A stretch of 64,000 nucleotides of DNA from Winogradskyella costae (GTDB lineage: Bacteria; Bacteroidota; Bacteroidia; Flavobacteriales; Flavobacteriaceae), in the NCBI RefSeq assembly GCF_013403865.1, contig NZ_JABFDK010000001.1:868001-932000 (forward strand), given 5' to 3'. The first letter of the stretch is position 1. Each line of letters begins with the position of its first letter. The position numbers and the translations under genes are program-made. Positions 25,570 through 34,017 of the stretch are shown one piece after another. A model generated the notes under the pieces. That model had not been told where the DNA came from, searched no databases, and was given only the letters and a program-made list of their open reading frames with translations.

Positions 25570-26046
25570 CTATTGTATTGAATCTAAATTTACAGAGTCA
25601 ATTTCTTCTTCGATAATAAAGGTGTCATCATCCCAAGCATCAGTATTTTCAGGCTCTATGGTCGTTTCATACTCAGACTCGTAATAATAATCATCATCTT
25701 CAAAATTTCCATCATCTAAACTGTCTAAAACAGCAGAAGATATTAATGTACCATAAATAGCTAATACTCCGATCGCCACTAAAAAGACAAGTCCATTAAG
25801 CACAACAGCTATGATATTTATAATCTTAGCCGTGTTCACATTACTTTGTGATTGTGGATTATAAGCTTCTGGATTTTCGCCATACTCCCGTAAGCTTCTA
25901 TTTGCTGCAACCAAGCCAATAATTGCCATTGCTAATGGTACAATAGCGGTAATACCATAACAACAACAGCCAGCTATACCAATAACTAATGCTAATATTC
26001 CTAATATAAGTGATAGTGGATCCGCAGGTAATTTATTCTGATTCAT
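25570..26046 (-). CDS. CCC-motif membrane protein
   Basis: A 158-residue protein with two hydrophobic regions (about 10-50 and 73-103). The first contains the triple cysteine GIAGCCCYGITAI that gives the family its informal name. The last 45 residues are strongly acidic and Tyr-rich (DDGNFEDDDYYYESEYE). It is related to DUF4190-type small membrane proteins found across Bacteroidota. Function is unknown. It lies between hmgA and hppD on the same strand with gaps of over 100 bases, so co-transcription is uncertain. Confidence 0.75.
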   Translation of the reverse strand: MNQNKLPADPLSLILGILALVIGIAGCCCYGITAIVPLAMAIIGLVAANRSLREYGENPEAYNPQSQSNVNTAKIINIIAVVLNGLVFLVAIGVLAIYGTLISSAVLDSLDDGNFEDDDYYYESEYETTIEPENTDAWDDDTFIIEEEIDSVNLDSIQ

Positions 26047-26163
26047 TTTTAATAATTCCCAACCTTACCTTCTTGTATTAACCACTATTGGCATTACTTT
26101 GAAAAGGGGCTCTTTTTGTTGAGTTTGTAGCCTTTGTTAAACTTCTATTTTATTTTTGTCAAT

Positions 26164-27324
26164 TTAGTGTTCTAGCCACGATTTAAAGTAATCTTCATCG
26201 GCAATTTTTAAAGCGTCTTCAGTTACTTTTAAAGGTTTAAAAGTATCTACCATTACTGCTAATTCCTCGGTTTTCACCTTACCTATACTTTTTTCCATGG
26301 TTCCTGGATGTGGACCATGCGGAATACCTGCCGGATGCAACGAGATATGGCCAGCTGCAATATCATTTCTACTCATAAAATCCCCATCGACGTAATACAA
26401 CACCTCATCACTATCTATATTACTATGATTGTATGGTGCAGGAACAGCGATTGGATGATAATCATACAAACGCGGCACAAAACTACACACTACAAAGGCA
26501 TCGGTTTCAAAAGTTTGATGTACTGGAGGCGGTTGATGCACGCGACCTGTAATTGGTTCAAAATCGTGAATTGAAAACGCATACGGATAATTATAACCAT
26601 CGTAACCTACCACATCAAAAGGATGCGAGGCATAAACCATATCAAAAATGTCGTCGTTCTTTTTTATTTTAATTAGAAAATCACCCGATTCATTATAAGT
26701 TTCCAATTCTTGTGGCTGTCTTAAATCGCGCTCACAGAATGGTGAATGCTCTAATAATTGTCCGAAATAATTACGGTAACGCTTAGGCGTGTAAATTGGT
26801 CGTCTAGATTCTACAATGAATAATCTATTGTCCTCAGTATCAAAATCGAGTTTATAAATCACACCTCTTGGCACTAATAGATAATCTCCGTATTTAAAAT
26901 CTAAATTTCCTAAATGTGTCCTTAATTTCCCGGTGCCTTTATGGATAAAAATTAATTCATCTGCATCAGTATTTTTATAAAAATAGTCTTCCGTAGACTG
27001 CTTTGGCGCGGCTAATATGATGTTGCAATCGCTATTGGTGAGAACAATTTTACGACTCTCTAAATAATCGTTTTCAGCTGGTACTTGAAACCCTCTAAAC
27101 CGATAGGATTGCATGTTGTTTTCCTTAGCAATTTTTGGCGCAACACTGTATTGTCTTTTAATCTCCTTGACTTGCGTTGGCCGCTGCTCATGGTAACTAT
27201 TAGTAGACATACCATCAAAACCGATAGTACCAAACAATTGCTCGTAATAAAAATCGCCATTTGGTTTTTTAAACTGCGTGTGGCGTTTTGGTGGAATTTT
27301 TCCTAATTTATGATAGAATGGCAT
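26164..27324 (-). CDS. hmgA: Homogentisate 1,2-dioxygenase
   Basis: Iron enzyme opening the ring of homogentisate to maleylacetoacetate, the step after HppD. The 386-residue protein is cupin-like. Probable iron ligands are His300 (APYNHSN), Glu307 (DSDEVLYYV) and His336 (GIPHGPHPG). The His-to-Glu spacing is one residue longer than in the human enzyme, which appears to be typical of this bacterial branch. The N-terminus (MPFYHKLGKIPPKRHTQF) is the usual one. It is the first gene of the tyrosine-degradation group. Confidence 0.94.
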   Translation of the reverse strand: MPFYHKLGKIPPKRHTQFKKPNGDFYYEQLFGTIGFDGMSTNSYHEQRPTQVKEIKRQYSVAPKIAKENNMQSYRFRGFQVPAENDYLESRKIVLTNSDCNIILAAPKQSTEDYFYKNTDADELIFIHKGTGKLRTHLGNLDFKYGDYLLVPRGVIYKLDFDTEDNRLFIVESRRPIYTPKRYRNYFGQLLEHSPFCERDLRQPQELETYNESGDFLIKIKKNDDIFDMVYASHPFDVVGYDGYNYPYAFSIHDFEPITGRVHQPPPVHQTFETDAFVVCSFVPRLYDYHPIAVPAPYNHSNIDSDEVLYYVDGDFMSRNDIAAGHISLHPAGIPHGPHPGTMEKSIGKVKTEELAVMVDTFKPLKVTEDALKIADEDYFKSWLEH

Positions 27325-27661
27325 GTTTTTGAATGGTTTTAAATATTACAAAGACCTTTCGACTGCGCTCAAGGTGACACTTTATTTACAATTTTAAAGG
27401 TACAAAATTTGTAGAGATTCCTGCCTTCGCAAGAATAAGGCGTGTTTATTCTGGATTCCTTTTAATAAGGAAATGAAGATGAAGTTTTATGTTGGCCCAG
27501 AATGGTGTCATATGTTTAAAACTATTGCTTTTTATGGTCACATGCTGTTCGCGCTAAGAACATACCCTGAACTAGAAAATTTTCTCTCGCGCTCGGGTCG
27601 TAATGTTACAAATATCCAAAATTTTTTGTTATTTTTAAAGGATTAGAAAAATCATTTTAAA
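27325..27661. other. Intergenic region with degenerate dispersed repeats
   Basis: No convincing gene. It contains CCTTTCGACTGCGCTCAAGG (27355-27374), a sequence that recurs in altered form inside mfd (49768-49787), and GATTCCTGCCTTCGCAAG near 27416, which resembles another repeat I associate with Flavobacteriaceae intergenic DNA. A 57-codon ATG ORF (27473-27646) overlaps this material and is not supported. Confidence 0.6.
27355..27379 (+). repeat. Dispersed intergenic repeat, copy 1
   Basis: CCTTTCGACTGCGCTCAAGG followed by TGACA. It matches the mfd copy at 49768-49787 in 18 of 20 positions. Confidence 0.55.
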
Positions 27662-28036
27662 ATGAAATTACGCATCGTATCAGTTTTTATGCTTTTAATA
27701 AGTTCATTATGTTCTGCACAGACATTAGACTTTAAAAAAGTAGACTTTAGTACTTCTGCATTTTCAAATGAAGAATTAACTGCTTTTGAATTTACAAAAA
27801 TCGCAACACCATTACCGCTTCTACTTCAACAAAACGATTCTAAGTTTTCCATGTTAGACACTGACACTGATTTTAAAATTGATTCTGAAGCACTAAATAC
27901 TACGTTATTTTCAAATTTGAAACTTTCTGAGAACGACTACCAAAATAACTTCAATTATATTAGAGGTTGCGGCCCATTGGAAGGTGGTCTAACTCACACT
28001 GTCAATAGTAGTGATATTATGATTTCAAAATTATAG
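27662..28036 (+). CDS. Small exported protein of unknown function (124 residues)
   Basis: A signal peptide (MKLRIVSVFMLLISSLCSAQ, cleaved after about residue 19) is followed by a mature chain of about 105 residues that is polar and slightly acidic. The only mature cysteine is near residue 103 in NYIRGCGPLEGGLTH. There are no membrane segments or repeats. I do not recognise the family. It lies upstream of a repeat-bearing spacer and of another small exported protein, a GLPGLI protein and an outer-membrane barrel, all on the same strand; whether it belongs with them functionally is not known. Confidence 0.65.
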   Translation: MKLRIVSVFMLLISSLCSAQTLDFKKVDFSTSAFSNEELTAFEFTKIATPLPLLLQQNDSKFSMLDTDTDFKIDSEALNTTLFSNLKLSENDYQNNFNYIRGCGPLEGGLTHTVNSSDIMISKL

Positions 28037-28555
28037 ATTATGTTATTAACGATTATTTGAAATCCCTAATTTTTAAAGATTAATTTCATCTTATACACCA
28101 CAATAACGCATTCATATACAAAAACTTAGTGTTAAAGCCCAAACACAAAACTGTTAAAGTTTTAACTATCTTGCAATTGCAATTACGGTTTTTCCACAGT
28201 TAACATTTCTTTAACAAATAACACGTTTTTAATTAGGTGGTTTCCATTTTTTTTTTTTTAGATTTACAATGTTGAAAGCATTTTTATAGAGTAATTTAGA
28301 AGTCACTCTTAAGAATGTGGACAACAAAATTGTTAACATTACAGCTTGTGCAAGCTTTTTTTTTATCCCTAAGAATTAAAATTAACAGTACAAAAAAAAA
28401 GACTTCTAACAAAAATGACTTCTACTTCTCATTCCCTTAATGAGAAAACAAATGACTTCTAAATTTAAAAGACTTCTATTCCCTAAATTTTAGGGAGACA
28501 TTAGTTATTAACTAACCTATCTTAAAAAATTTGATGGGTTTAAAATCTTAAAATT
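28037..28555. other. 519-base AT-rich spacer with repeated GACTTCTA boxes and palindromes
   Basis: No gene is visible. GACTTCTA occurs four times directly (28401-28408, 28417-28424, 28454-28461, 28471-28478) and once inverted (TAGAAGTC, 28297-28304). Between and after them lie a small hairpin (CTCATT/AATGAG, 28428-28444) and a 17-base palindrome TCCCTAAATTTTAGGGA (28480-28496). Several GTTAAC-like words and homopolymer T/A tracts occupy 28150-28400. This looks like a regulatory region or leader for the 28556 gene. Confidence 0.6.
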
Positions 28556-28801
28556 ATGAAGAAAAAAGTATTTAGCCTTATGGCAGTAGTGCTGTTTATG
28601 AGTAGTTCATTAAATTTAAATGCAAACGTACAAAATGAGGATTTAGACACCGGCACTTGTTTTGATGTGGCTGCTGAAGCTGAACAAAATTTCATGAATA
28701 ACATGGCTACTAGATTCCGAATTATTCCGCGAGATGAAATAGCATATAACGTATTTGCAGCTGCATATGATGGTTGTGTAGAAGCTGGTGGACCTTCTTA
28801 G
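28556..28801 (+). CDS. Small exported protein with two cysteines (81 residues)
   Basis: An N-terminal signal peptide (about residues 1-24, ending NLNANV) leaves a mature chain of about 57 residues with exactly two cysteines, Cys35 and Cys74, near its two ends; an intramolecular disulfide is plausible. The mature chain is mostly helical-looking (FDVAAEAEQNFMNNMATRF) and ends in AGGPS. No family recognised. A terminator-like hairpin follows at 28831-28861, and the GLPGLI gene begins 76 bases downstream. The long repeat-containing leader before it suggests strong or complex regulation. Confidence 0.65.
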   Translation: MKKKVFSLMAVVLFMSSSLNLNANVQNEDLDTGTCFDVAAEAEQNFMNNMATRFRIIPRDEIAYNVFAAAYDGCVEAGGPS

Positions 28802-28830
28802 AATTAAATTTTGAATCAATTAATAATTTA

Positions 28831-28861
28831 GACAGTTAAAAGTATAATTTTGACTGTCTTT
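28831..28861 (+). terminator. Terminator-like hairpin that also contains a -7 element
   Basis: GACAGT-t-AAAA pairs with TTTT-g-ACTGTC, followed by TTTA. The right arm includes TAATTTTG (28845-28852), a perfect -7 promoter match 25 bases before the GLPGLI gene. It may end the small-protein message, start the GLPGLI message, or both. Confidence 0.5.
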
Positions 28862-28877
28862 ACAACAAATAATAGAA

Positions 28878-29591
28878 ATGGTAAAAAAACAAATTTCCAT
28901 CTTTTTGTTTTACTTTTTTACAATATCCATGTTTTGCCAAGTTGGTAATGCGGTTTATGGCAAGCAATTAAAATCATATGAATCAGACACACCTGACAAT
29001 GCAAGCCAATATGCAAAAAAAATAGTCGAAAATCTTAAGACTCAGGAATTCCAATTAACATTTAATAACCAGAAGGCAACATACAAAAAAATTAAATCTT
29101 TAAATAATAATACAAGCCCTGTTCTCAAAGCCATGACAGAAGGAATTATTGATTTCAGAGGTGTTATTTATTATGATAAAGCATCTGACATAATTTTACA
29201 TGAAAAAGAATTTGCTGGTGTGAATTACCTTATAAAACGAAATAAAATAGATTGGAATTTAACTAATGATACTTTGAAAATTGACAACTATTTGTGTTAT
29301 AAAGCAACAACTACATACACTATTGAAAACACAAAAGGAAAACATACATTAGAAGTTATAGCTTGGTATACACCAGAAATCCCTATACCCTATGGTCCGG
29401 ATGGTTATGATGGGCTACCAGGCTTAATACTTCAATTAGACAATAATGGAATACTAACTTCTTTAAAAAAAATAGAATTTTTTAAAAAAGATAATAAAAT
29501 CGATATAGAGTTACCTACAAAAGGAAAAAAAGTTTCTGAAGAAGAATTTAATAGTATAGTTTCAAAACAATATACAAACAGAAAAAATTGA
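28878..29591 (+). CDS. GLPGLI family protein
   Basis: A 237-residue exported protein: a signal peptide (about 1-20, ending ISMFCQ), then a beta-rich body, and the family hallmark YDGLPGLILQL near residues 177-187. GLPGLI proteins are found only in Bacteroidota, usually beside a TonB-receptor-like outer-membrane protein, as here; their function is unknown. The stop codon (29589-29591) overlaps the TTG start of the next gene by three bases, so translation of the two is probably coupled and the products probably act together at the cell surface. Confidence 0.9.
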   Translation: MVKKQISIFLFYFFTISMFCQVGNAVYGKQLKSYESDTPDNASQYAKKIVENLKTQEFQLTFNNQKATYKKIKSLNNNTSPVLKAMTEGIIDFRGVIYYDKASDIILHEKEFAGVNYLIKRNKIDWNLTNDTLKIDNYLCYKATTTYTIENTKGKHTLEVIAWYTPEIPIPYGPDGYDGLPGLILQLDNNGILTSLKKIEFFKKDNKIDIELPTKGKKVSEEEFNSIVSKQYTNRKN

Positions 29592-32302
29592 CACTAATAG
29601 CTTTGTTACAGAGATTTTCTAATCACTATTTTTTTACAATCCTACTAATTTTAGTAGGATTTTCTTCTTTGGCTCATGCTCAACAACTTTTAATGTCCGG
29701 CAAAGTAACAGACACCATACAAAACCCATTACCATACGCCAACATTTTAGCCATTCCAGCAGCAGACGACCAAGAAATTAGATTCGCCATTACAGAAAAA
29801 GACGGTAGCTACAAAATAGGTTTAGAGAAAAACCAAACCTACGAACTCACAGTAAGTTATTTAGGCTATAAACCACAAACGCTCACGATAACCACAACAG
29901 ACCAAGACCTCACTAAAAACTTTATCCTCAAAGAAAACCCAGACCAACTAGACGAAGTAAACATAAAATACACACCACCAATTACCGTAAAAAAAGATAC
30001 TATAACTTACGATGTTTCCAAATTTGTTACTGGGGAAGAACGCAAACTACGCGATGCTTTAAAAAAATTACCTGGAGTAGAAGTCGATAGAGAAGGTAAT
30101 GTGATGGTCAATGGCAAAAAAGTAACCAAAGTCTTGGTAGAAAATAAAACCTTTTTTACAGGCAATAGTAAACTCGCCGTAAACAATATACCTGCAGATG
30201 CGGTTGAAAAAGTTGAGGTTTTAGATAACTATAACGAGGTTGCCATGCTCAAAGGCTTGCAAGATTCTGAGGATATGGCTATGAATATTTTATTAAAAGA
30301 AGATAAAAAGAAATTTGTGTTTGGCGATATAGAAGTTGGTGCAGGTATTAAAGAGCGTTATTTATTGCATCCTAATCTGTTTTATTACAGCCCAAAAACC
30401 AACGTTAATTTTATTGGCGACCTTAATAACCAAGGCATTAAAAGTTTTAGTTTTCAAGATTACCTAGAATTTGAAGGTGGTTTTGGTAAATTGCTAGATG
30501 ATGCAAGTAGTTATTTTAGTCTCTATACTAGTGATTTTGCAAAATACCTCAATAACCAAGATTTTATTGACAATATTAACCAGTTTGGCGCCTTAAATAT
30601 TAGACAATCGGTTTCAAATGTTACAGATATTAGCGGGTATTTAATTACCTCTAACTCTAAAACCCAAACCGCAAGTAACTCTTTAAATGCCTACCAAGAT
30701 ATTACAGACCCATTTACAGAAAACAGAACGGTTACTAATGATATTAACAACTTTTTTACTATAGGCAAGGTCACAGTTGATTACAAACCAAGCTATAAAG
30801 AAGATTTTGCTTATAATGCTTTTGTAAAAGTGACCAATAATGATAGTCATGGTTTTGTAAATACAATTAACCCAGACCAAAATAATAGGATCACTACAGT
30901 AACAGATGTTGCAGCACTTAATCTAAAACAAAATATTACCTACAGTCGTAAATTGTCTAAAGCGCATACAGCCACTTTAGAAGCGACTTATAATTTTCAG
31001 AATGATAAACCTATTACTGAATGGCTTACCAATCAACAGATATTACAAGGTTTAATTCCTTTGGAAGATGCTGATGTGTATACTATTCTTCAAACTAAAA
31101 AATCAACGTCACATAATTTTAATGCCATTATAAAAGATTATTGGGTAATTAATAACTTTAACCACCTTTATACAAGTGTAGGCATTAACACCTCTTTTAA
31201 TGATTTCTACAATGAAGATGTACAATTGCTTAATGATGGAAGTATTAATAATTTTAGTTCAGCTGGTTTTGGTAATGATTTTGGATACAGTTTTATAGAC
31301 ACCTATTTGGGATTAGAGTATAAATTTCAAATTGGTATTGCAACGTTTAAACCTGCTGTTTTTTATCATGGGTATATATGGCGAACACAACAATTTAATG
31401 ATGCTGAAACGTTTTCTAAAAATTTGCTATTACCGCAATTCACCACTAAAGTGGAATTTAATAACAGTGAAAAATTAAACTTTAAATACAAACTGAATGC
31501 GCGGTTTCCTGGCATTAATCAATTGGCTAATAATTTTATACTTTCAAATTTTAATAGTGTTTACAGAGGAAACAATCAGTTAGAAAACCAATTGTACCAT
31601 TCCGCAACCTTGAGTTATTATAAGTTTAGTTTGTTTAAAAATTTAAACCTTAACTTCAATACCAGTTTTAATAAACGTATAAAAAGCATAAAAACCGTTT
31701 CAGAACTTAATGGCATAGAATCCTTTAATACAACCACTATGTTTGACCAAGCAGAACATAATTGGATGCTTAGTGGACGCGTTTCAAAAAAAATCAATAA
31801 AATCCGTTATAACTTGAGTAGTCGTTTTAGTTATAATGATTTCTATCAAATTTTGAATAACGACACTAATCTTAATGTTTCAAAATCTATTGCTTCAACT
31901 ATTGGCATAGAAACCTCTTTTAAGAATCATCCTAACGTAGAAATTAATTATACCAAAGATTTTAATACTTACAAAGCCTTAAATAACGTCTCTAATTTTG
32001 AAAATGACCAATTAGAAGTAATTTTGGAGTATGACTTTTTAAAGGATTTTATCCTTAAAGCCGATTACACCTTTGATAATTACAATAATAAAAGTCTAGA
32101 TACTAAAACCACTTTTGATACAGCAAATGCGTCGTTATTCTACCAAAAAGAAGATAGTCCTTGGGGATTTGAAGTAAATGCTACCAACTTATTTGATATA
32201 AAATTTAAACAACAGAATTCCTTTAATGCTTTTGTGATTAGTGATAGTAGAACATTTATTTTACCGCGTATTGTGATGTTTAAAGTGATTTATAAGTTGT
32301 AA
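29588..32302 (+). CDS. TonB-receptor-like outer-membrane beta-barrel protein, GLPGLI-associated
   Basis: A protein of 904 residues. The start is TTG at 29588 (TTGA overlap with the GLPGLI stop): only this start supplies the signal peptide (FFTILLILVGFSSLAHAQ); the first ATG at 29693 would remove it. Next come a carboxypeptidase regulatory-like domain (about 36-115: SGKVTDTIQNPLPYANILAI), a plug-like segment (ALKKLPGVEVDREGNVMVNG, about 156-175) and a large barrel. It resembles the barrel family usually paired with GLPGLI proteins. No obvious TonB box was identified, so active transport is uncertain. Substrate unknown. Confidence 0.85.
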   Translation: MTLIALLQRFSNHYFFTILLILVGFSSLAHAQQLLMSGKVTDTIQNPLPYANILAIPAADDQEIRFAITEKDGSYKIGLEKNQTYELTVSYLGYKPQTLTITTTDQDLTKNFILKENPDQLDEVNIKYTPPITVKKDTITYDVSKFVTGEERKLRDALKKLPGVEVDREGNVMVNGKKVTKVLVENKTFFTGNSKLAVNNIPADAVEKVEVLDNYNEVAMLKGLQDSEDMAMNILLKEDKKKFVFGDIEVGAGIKERYLLHPNLFYYSPKTNVNFIGDLNNQGIKSFSFQDYLEFEGGFGKLLDDASSYFSLYTSDFAKYLNNQDFIDNINQFGALNIRQSVSNVTDISGYLITSNSKTQTASNSLNAYQDITDPFTENRTVTNDINNFFTIGKVTVDYKPSYKEDFAYNAFVKVTNNDSHGFVNTINPDQNNRITTVTDVAALNLKQNITYSRKLSKAHTATLEATYNFQNDKPITEWLTNQQILQGLIPLEDADVYTILQTKKSTSHNFNAIIKDYWVINNFNHLYTSVGINTSFNDFYNEDVQLLNDGSINNFSSAGFGNDFGYSFIDTYLGLEYKFQIGIATFKPAVFYHGYIWRTQQFNDAETFSKNLLLPQFTTKVEFNNSEKLNFKYKLNARFPGINQLANNFILSNFNSVYRGNNQLENQLYHSATLSYYKFSLFKNLNLNFNTSFNKRIKSIKTVSELNGIESFNTTTMFDQAEHNWMLSGRVSKKINKIRYNLSSRFSYNDFYQILNNDTNLNVSKSIASTIGIETSFKNHPNVEINYTKDFNTYKALNNVSNFENDQLEVILEYDFLKDFILKADYTFDNYNNKSLDTKTTFDTANASLFYQKEDSPWGFEVNATNLFDIKFKQQNSFNAFVISDSRTFILPRIVMFKVIYKL

Positions 32303-32392
32303 GTCTATTTATAATCTTTGAAATAGCTTTAAAAACTAAACCTACAACCCAAAGACCAGAGCTATAAAGTTAGTTTTTAGTCAACTTCTTTT

Positions 32393-32400
32393 TACTTTTG
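32393..32400 (+). promoter_or_regulatory. Predicted -7 element (TACTTTTG) of pth
   Basis: Perfect TAnnTTTG match 19 bases before the pth ATG. No clear -33 element. Confidence 0.5.
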
Positions 32401-32419
32401 CACCAAGCAAGACTGCGCT

Positions 32420-33052
32420 ATGCGAAATTTATTAAAAAAATGGTTTGGTTTTAGTGATAAAATAGAACTCACAGAAGAAGACAAAATGAAAAAATTCTTA
32501 ATCGTTGGCTTAGGAAACATAGGCGAAAAATACGCCAATACCAGACATAACATCGGCTTTAAAATCCTCGATTATTTAGCTGAATCCAATGACATAACTT
32601 TTGAAACTGTAAAGCTTGGAGATGTTACAACACTAAAAATAAAAGGACGAACCTTAATTCTTTTAAAGCCAAGTACGTTTATGAATCTCAGCGGAAAAGC
32701 CATAAAATACTGGTTAGAGAAAGAAAAAATTCCTTTAGAAAACCTACTTGTGGTTACCGATGATTTAAACCTCCCGTTTGGATCGCTTAGATTAAAAGCA
32801 AAAGGCAGCGACGGCGGACATAACGGCCTAAAAGACACACAAGATAAATTGCAAACTGTAAACTATAACCGTTTTAGATTTGGTATCAGCGCTGAATTTG
32901 GCACAGGCCGACAAGTAGATTACGTTTTAGGTGAATGGACCGACGAAGAAAACACACAACTCAAAGAACGCTTAAAAATTTCGGCAGAATTGGTGAAATC
33001 TTTTGCTTTAGCCGGAGTAAATACCACAATGAATCAATTTAATAGAAAATAA
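32420..33052 (+). CDS. pth: Peptidyl-tRNA hydrolase
   Basis: Releases tRNA from peptidyl-tRNAs that drop off the ribosome. The 210-residue chain starts at the ATG at 32420 with a 22-residue basic/polar extension before the canonical [20 protein letters not shown]; an internal ATG at 32486 would give the classical length of 188. Such an N-terminal extension is common in Flavobacteriaceae and the -7 element fits the upstream start. Catalytic His (RHNIGF), the conserved Asn (STFMNLSG), Asp ([10 protein letters not shown]) and the [10 protein letters not shown] loop are all present. Confidence 0.95.
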   Translation: MRNLLKKWFGFSDKIELTEEDKMKKFLIVGLGNIGEKYANTRHNIGFKILDYLAESNDITFETVKLGDVTTLKIKGRTLILLKPSTFMNLSGKAIKYWLEKEKIPLENLLVVTDDLNLPFGSLRLKAKGSDGGHNGLKDTQDKLQTVNYNRFRFGISAEFGTGRQVDYVLGEWTDEENTQLKERLKISAELVKSFALAGVNTTMNQFNRK

Positions 33053-33108
33053 GATTTAGCTTTGTTTTCAGTATAGTTCTAAGTTAAAAATAGCAATACC
33101 GTTTAAAT

Positions 33109-34017
33109 TTGAATTCAAAATCAGCAAAAGTAACAACCATTGGCACCTACGACGGTGTTCATATCGGACATCAAAAAATCCTTAAACAGGTGGTAGCTCT
33201 TGCTAGCAAACAAGGTTACGTTCCTGTGGTTCTCACCTTGTTTCCGCATCCAAGAATGGTGCTTCAAAAAGACGATTCTATTAAACTTTTAAATACCATT
33301 GAAGAACGCATTGAATTATTAAAATCTCTGGGCATAAAGGAAGTTATTGTAAAAGAATTCACAAAAGAATTTGCTAACCTTTCTGCTCAAGATTACGTGA
33401 AGCAGATTTTAGTAAATGAACTAAACACTAAACAAATTGTGATTGGTTACGATCACCACTTTGGCAAAAACAGAAGTGCTAATATCAATGACCTCAAAGT
33501 GTTTGCAGACCTTTATGATTTTAAAGTTGAAGAAATTTCGGCACAAGACCTCAAGGATGTTACCGTAAGTTCTACTAAAATTAGAACCGCACTGAATAGT
33601 GGCAAAGTAGATTTGGCAAATTCTTATTTAGGTTACAATTTCTTTATAACTGGCACAGTTGTTAAAGGCAAAGAACTCGGAAGAACGATTGATTTCCCAA
33701 CCGCAAATATTAATATCACAGCAACTTACAAACTGATTCCTAGTGATGGCGTGTATATTGTTAAATCTATAATTGAGAACAAAATGGTTTTTGGAATGAT
33801 GAATATTGGCACCAACCCAACTGTTGACGGCAAAACACGTTCCATTGAAGTTCATTTTTTCGACTTTAATAAGGATATTTATAATTCAGAATTAAAAATT
33901 GAGTTTTTAAAACGCCTGCGTAGCGAACAAAAATATGAGAATCTCGAAGCTTTAAAAATGCAATTAAAAAAAGACATGGTAAATGCTTCAAATTATATAC
34001 AAACCTTAAATGCATAA
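33109..34017 (+). CDS. ribF: Bifunctional riboflavin kinase / FAD synthetase
   Basis: Makes FMN and FAD from riboflavin. The N-terminal FAD-synthetase domain shows IGTYDGVHIGHQKIL (about residues 11-25) and the SSTKIR motif (about 159-164); the C-terminal flavokinase domain shows GRTIDFPTANI (about 193-203) and NIGTNPTV. The 302-residue length is normal. The only usable start is TTG at 33109: a stop lies 18 bases upstream in frame and there is no ATG before the first conserved motif. Its last eight bases overlap the gene for the HTTM protein, suggesting coupled translation. Confidence 0.95.
   Translation: MNSKSAKVTTIGTYDGVHIGHQKILKQVVALASKQGYVPVVLTLFPHPRMVLQKDDSIKLLNTIEERIELLKSLGIKEVIVKEFTKEFANLSAQDYVKQILVNELNTKQIVIGYDHHFGKNRSANINDLKVFADLYDFKVEEISAQDLKDVTVSSTKIRTALNSGKVDLANSYLGYNFFITGTVVKGKELGRTIDFPTANINITATYKLIPSDGVYIVKSIIENKMVFGMMNIGTNPTVDGKTRSIEVHFFDFNKDIYNSELKIEFLKRLRSEQKYENLEALKMQLKKDMVNASNYIQTLNA

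Noticed and set aside
27473-27646. 57-codon ATG ORF in the hmgA-27662 spacer
   Set aside because: It overlaps repeat-like intergenic DNA, has no promoter of its own and no recognisable family; likely chance.
28401-28478. CRISPR-like array
   Set aside because: The repeated units are only eight bases, spacing is irregular (16 to 37 bases) and no cas genes are present.
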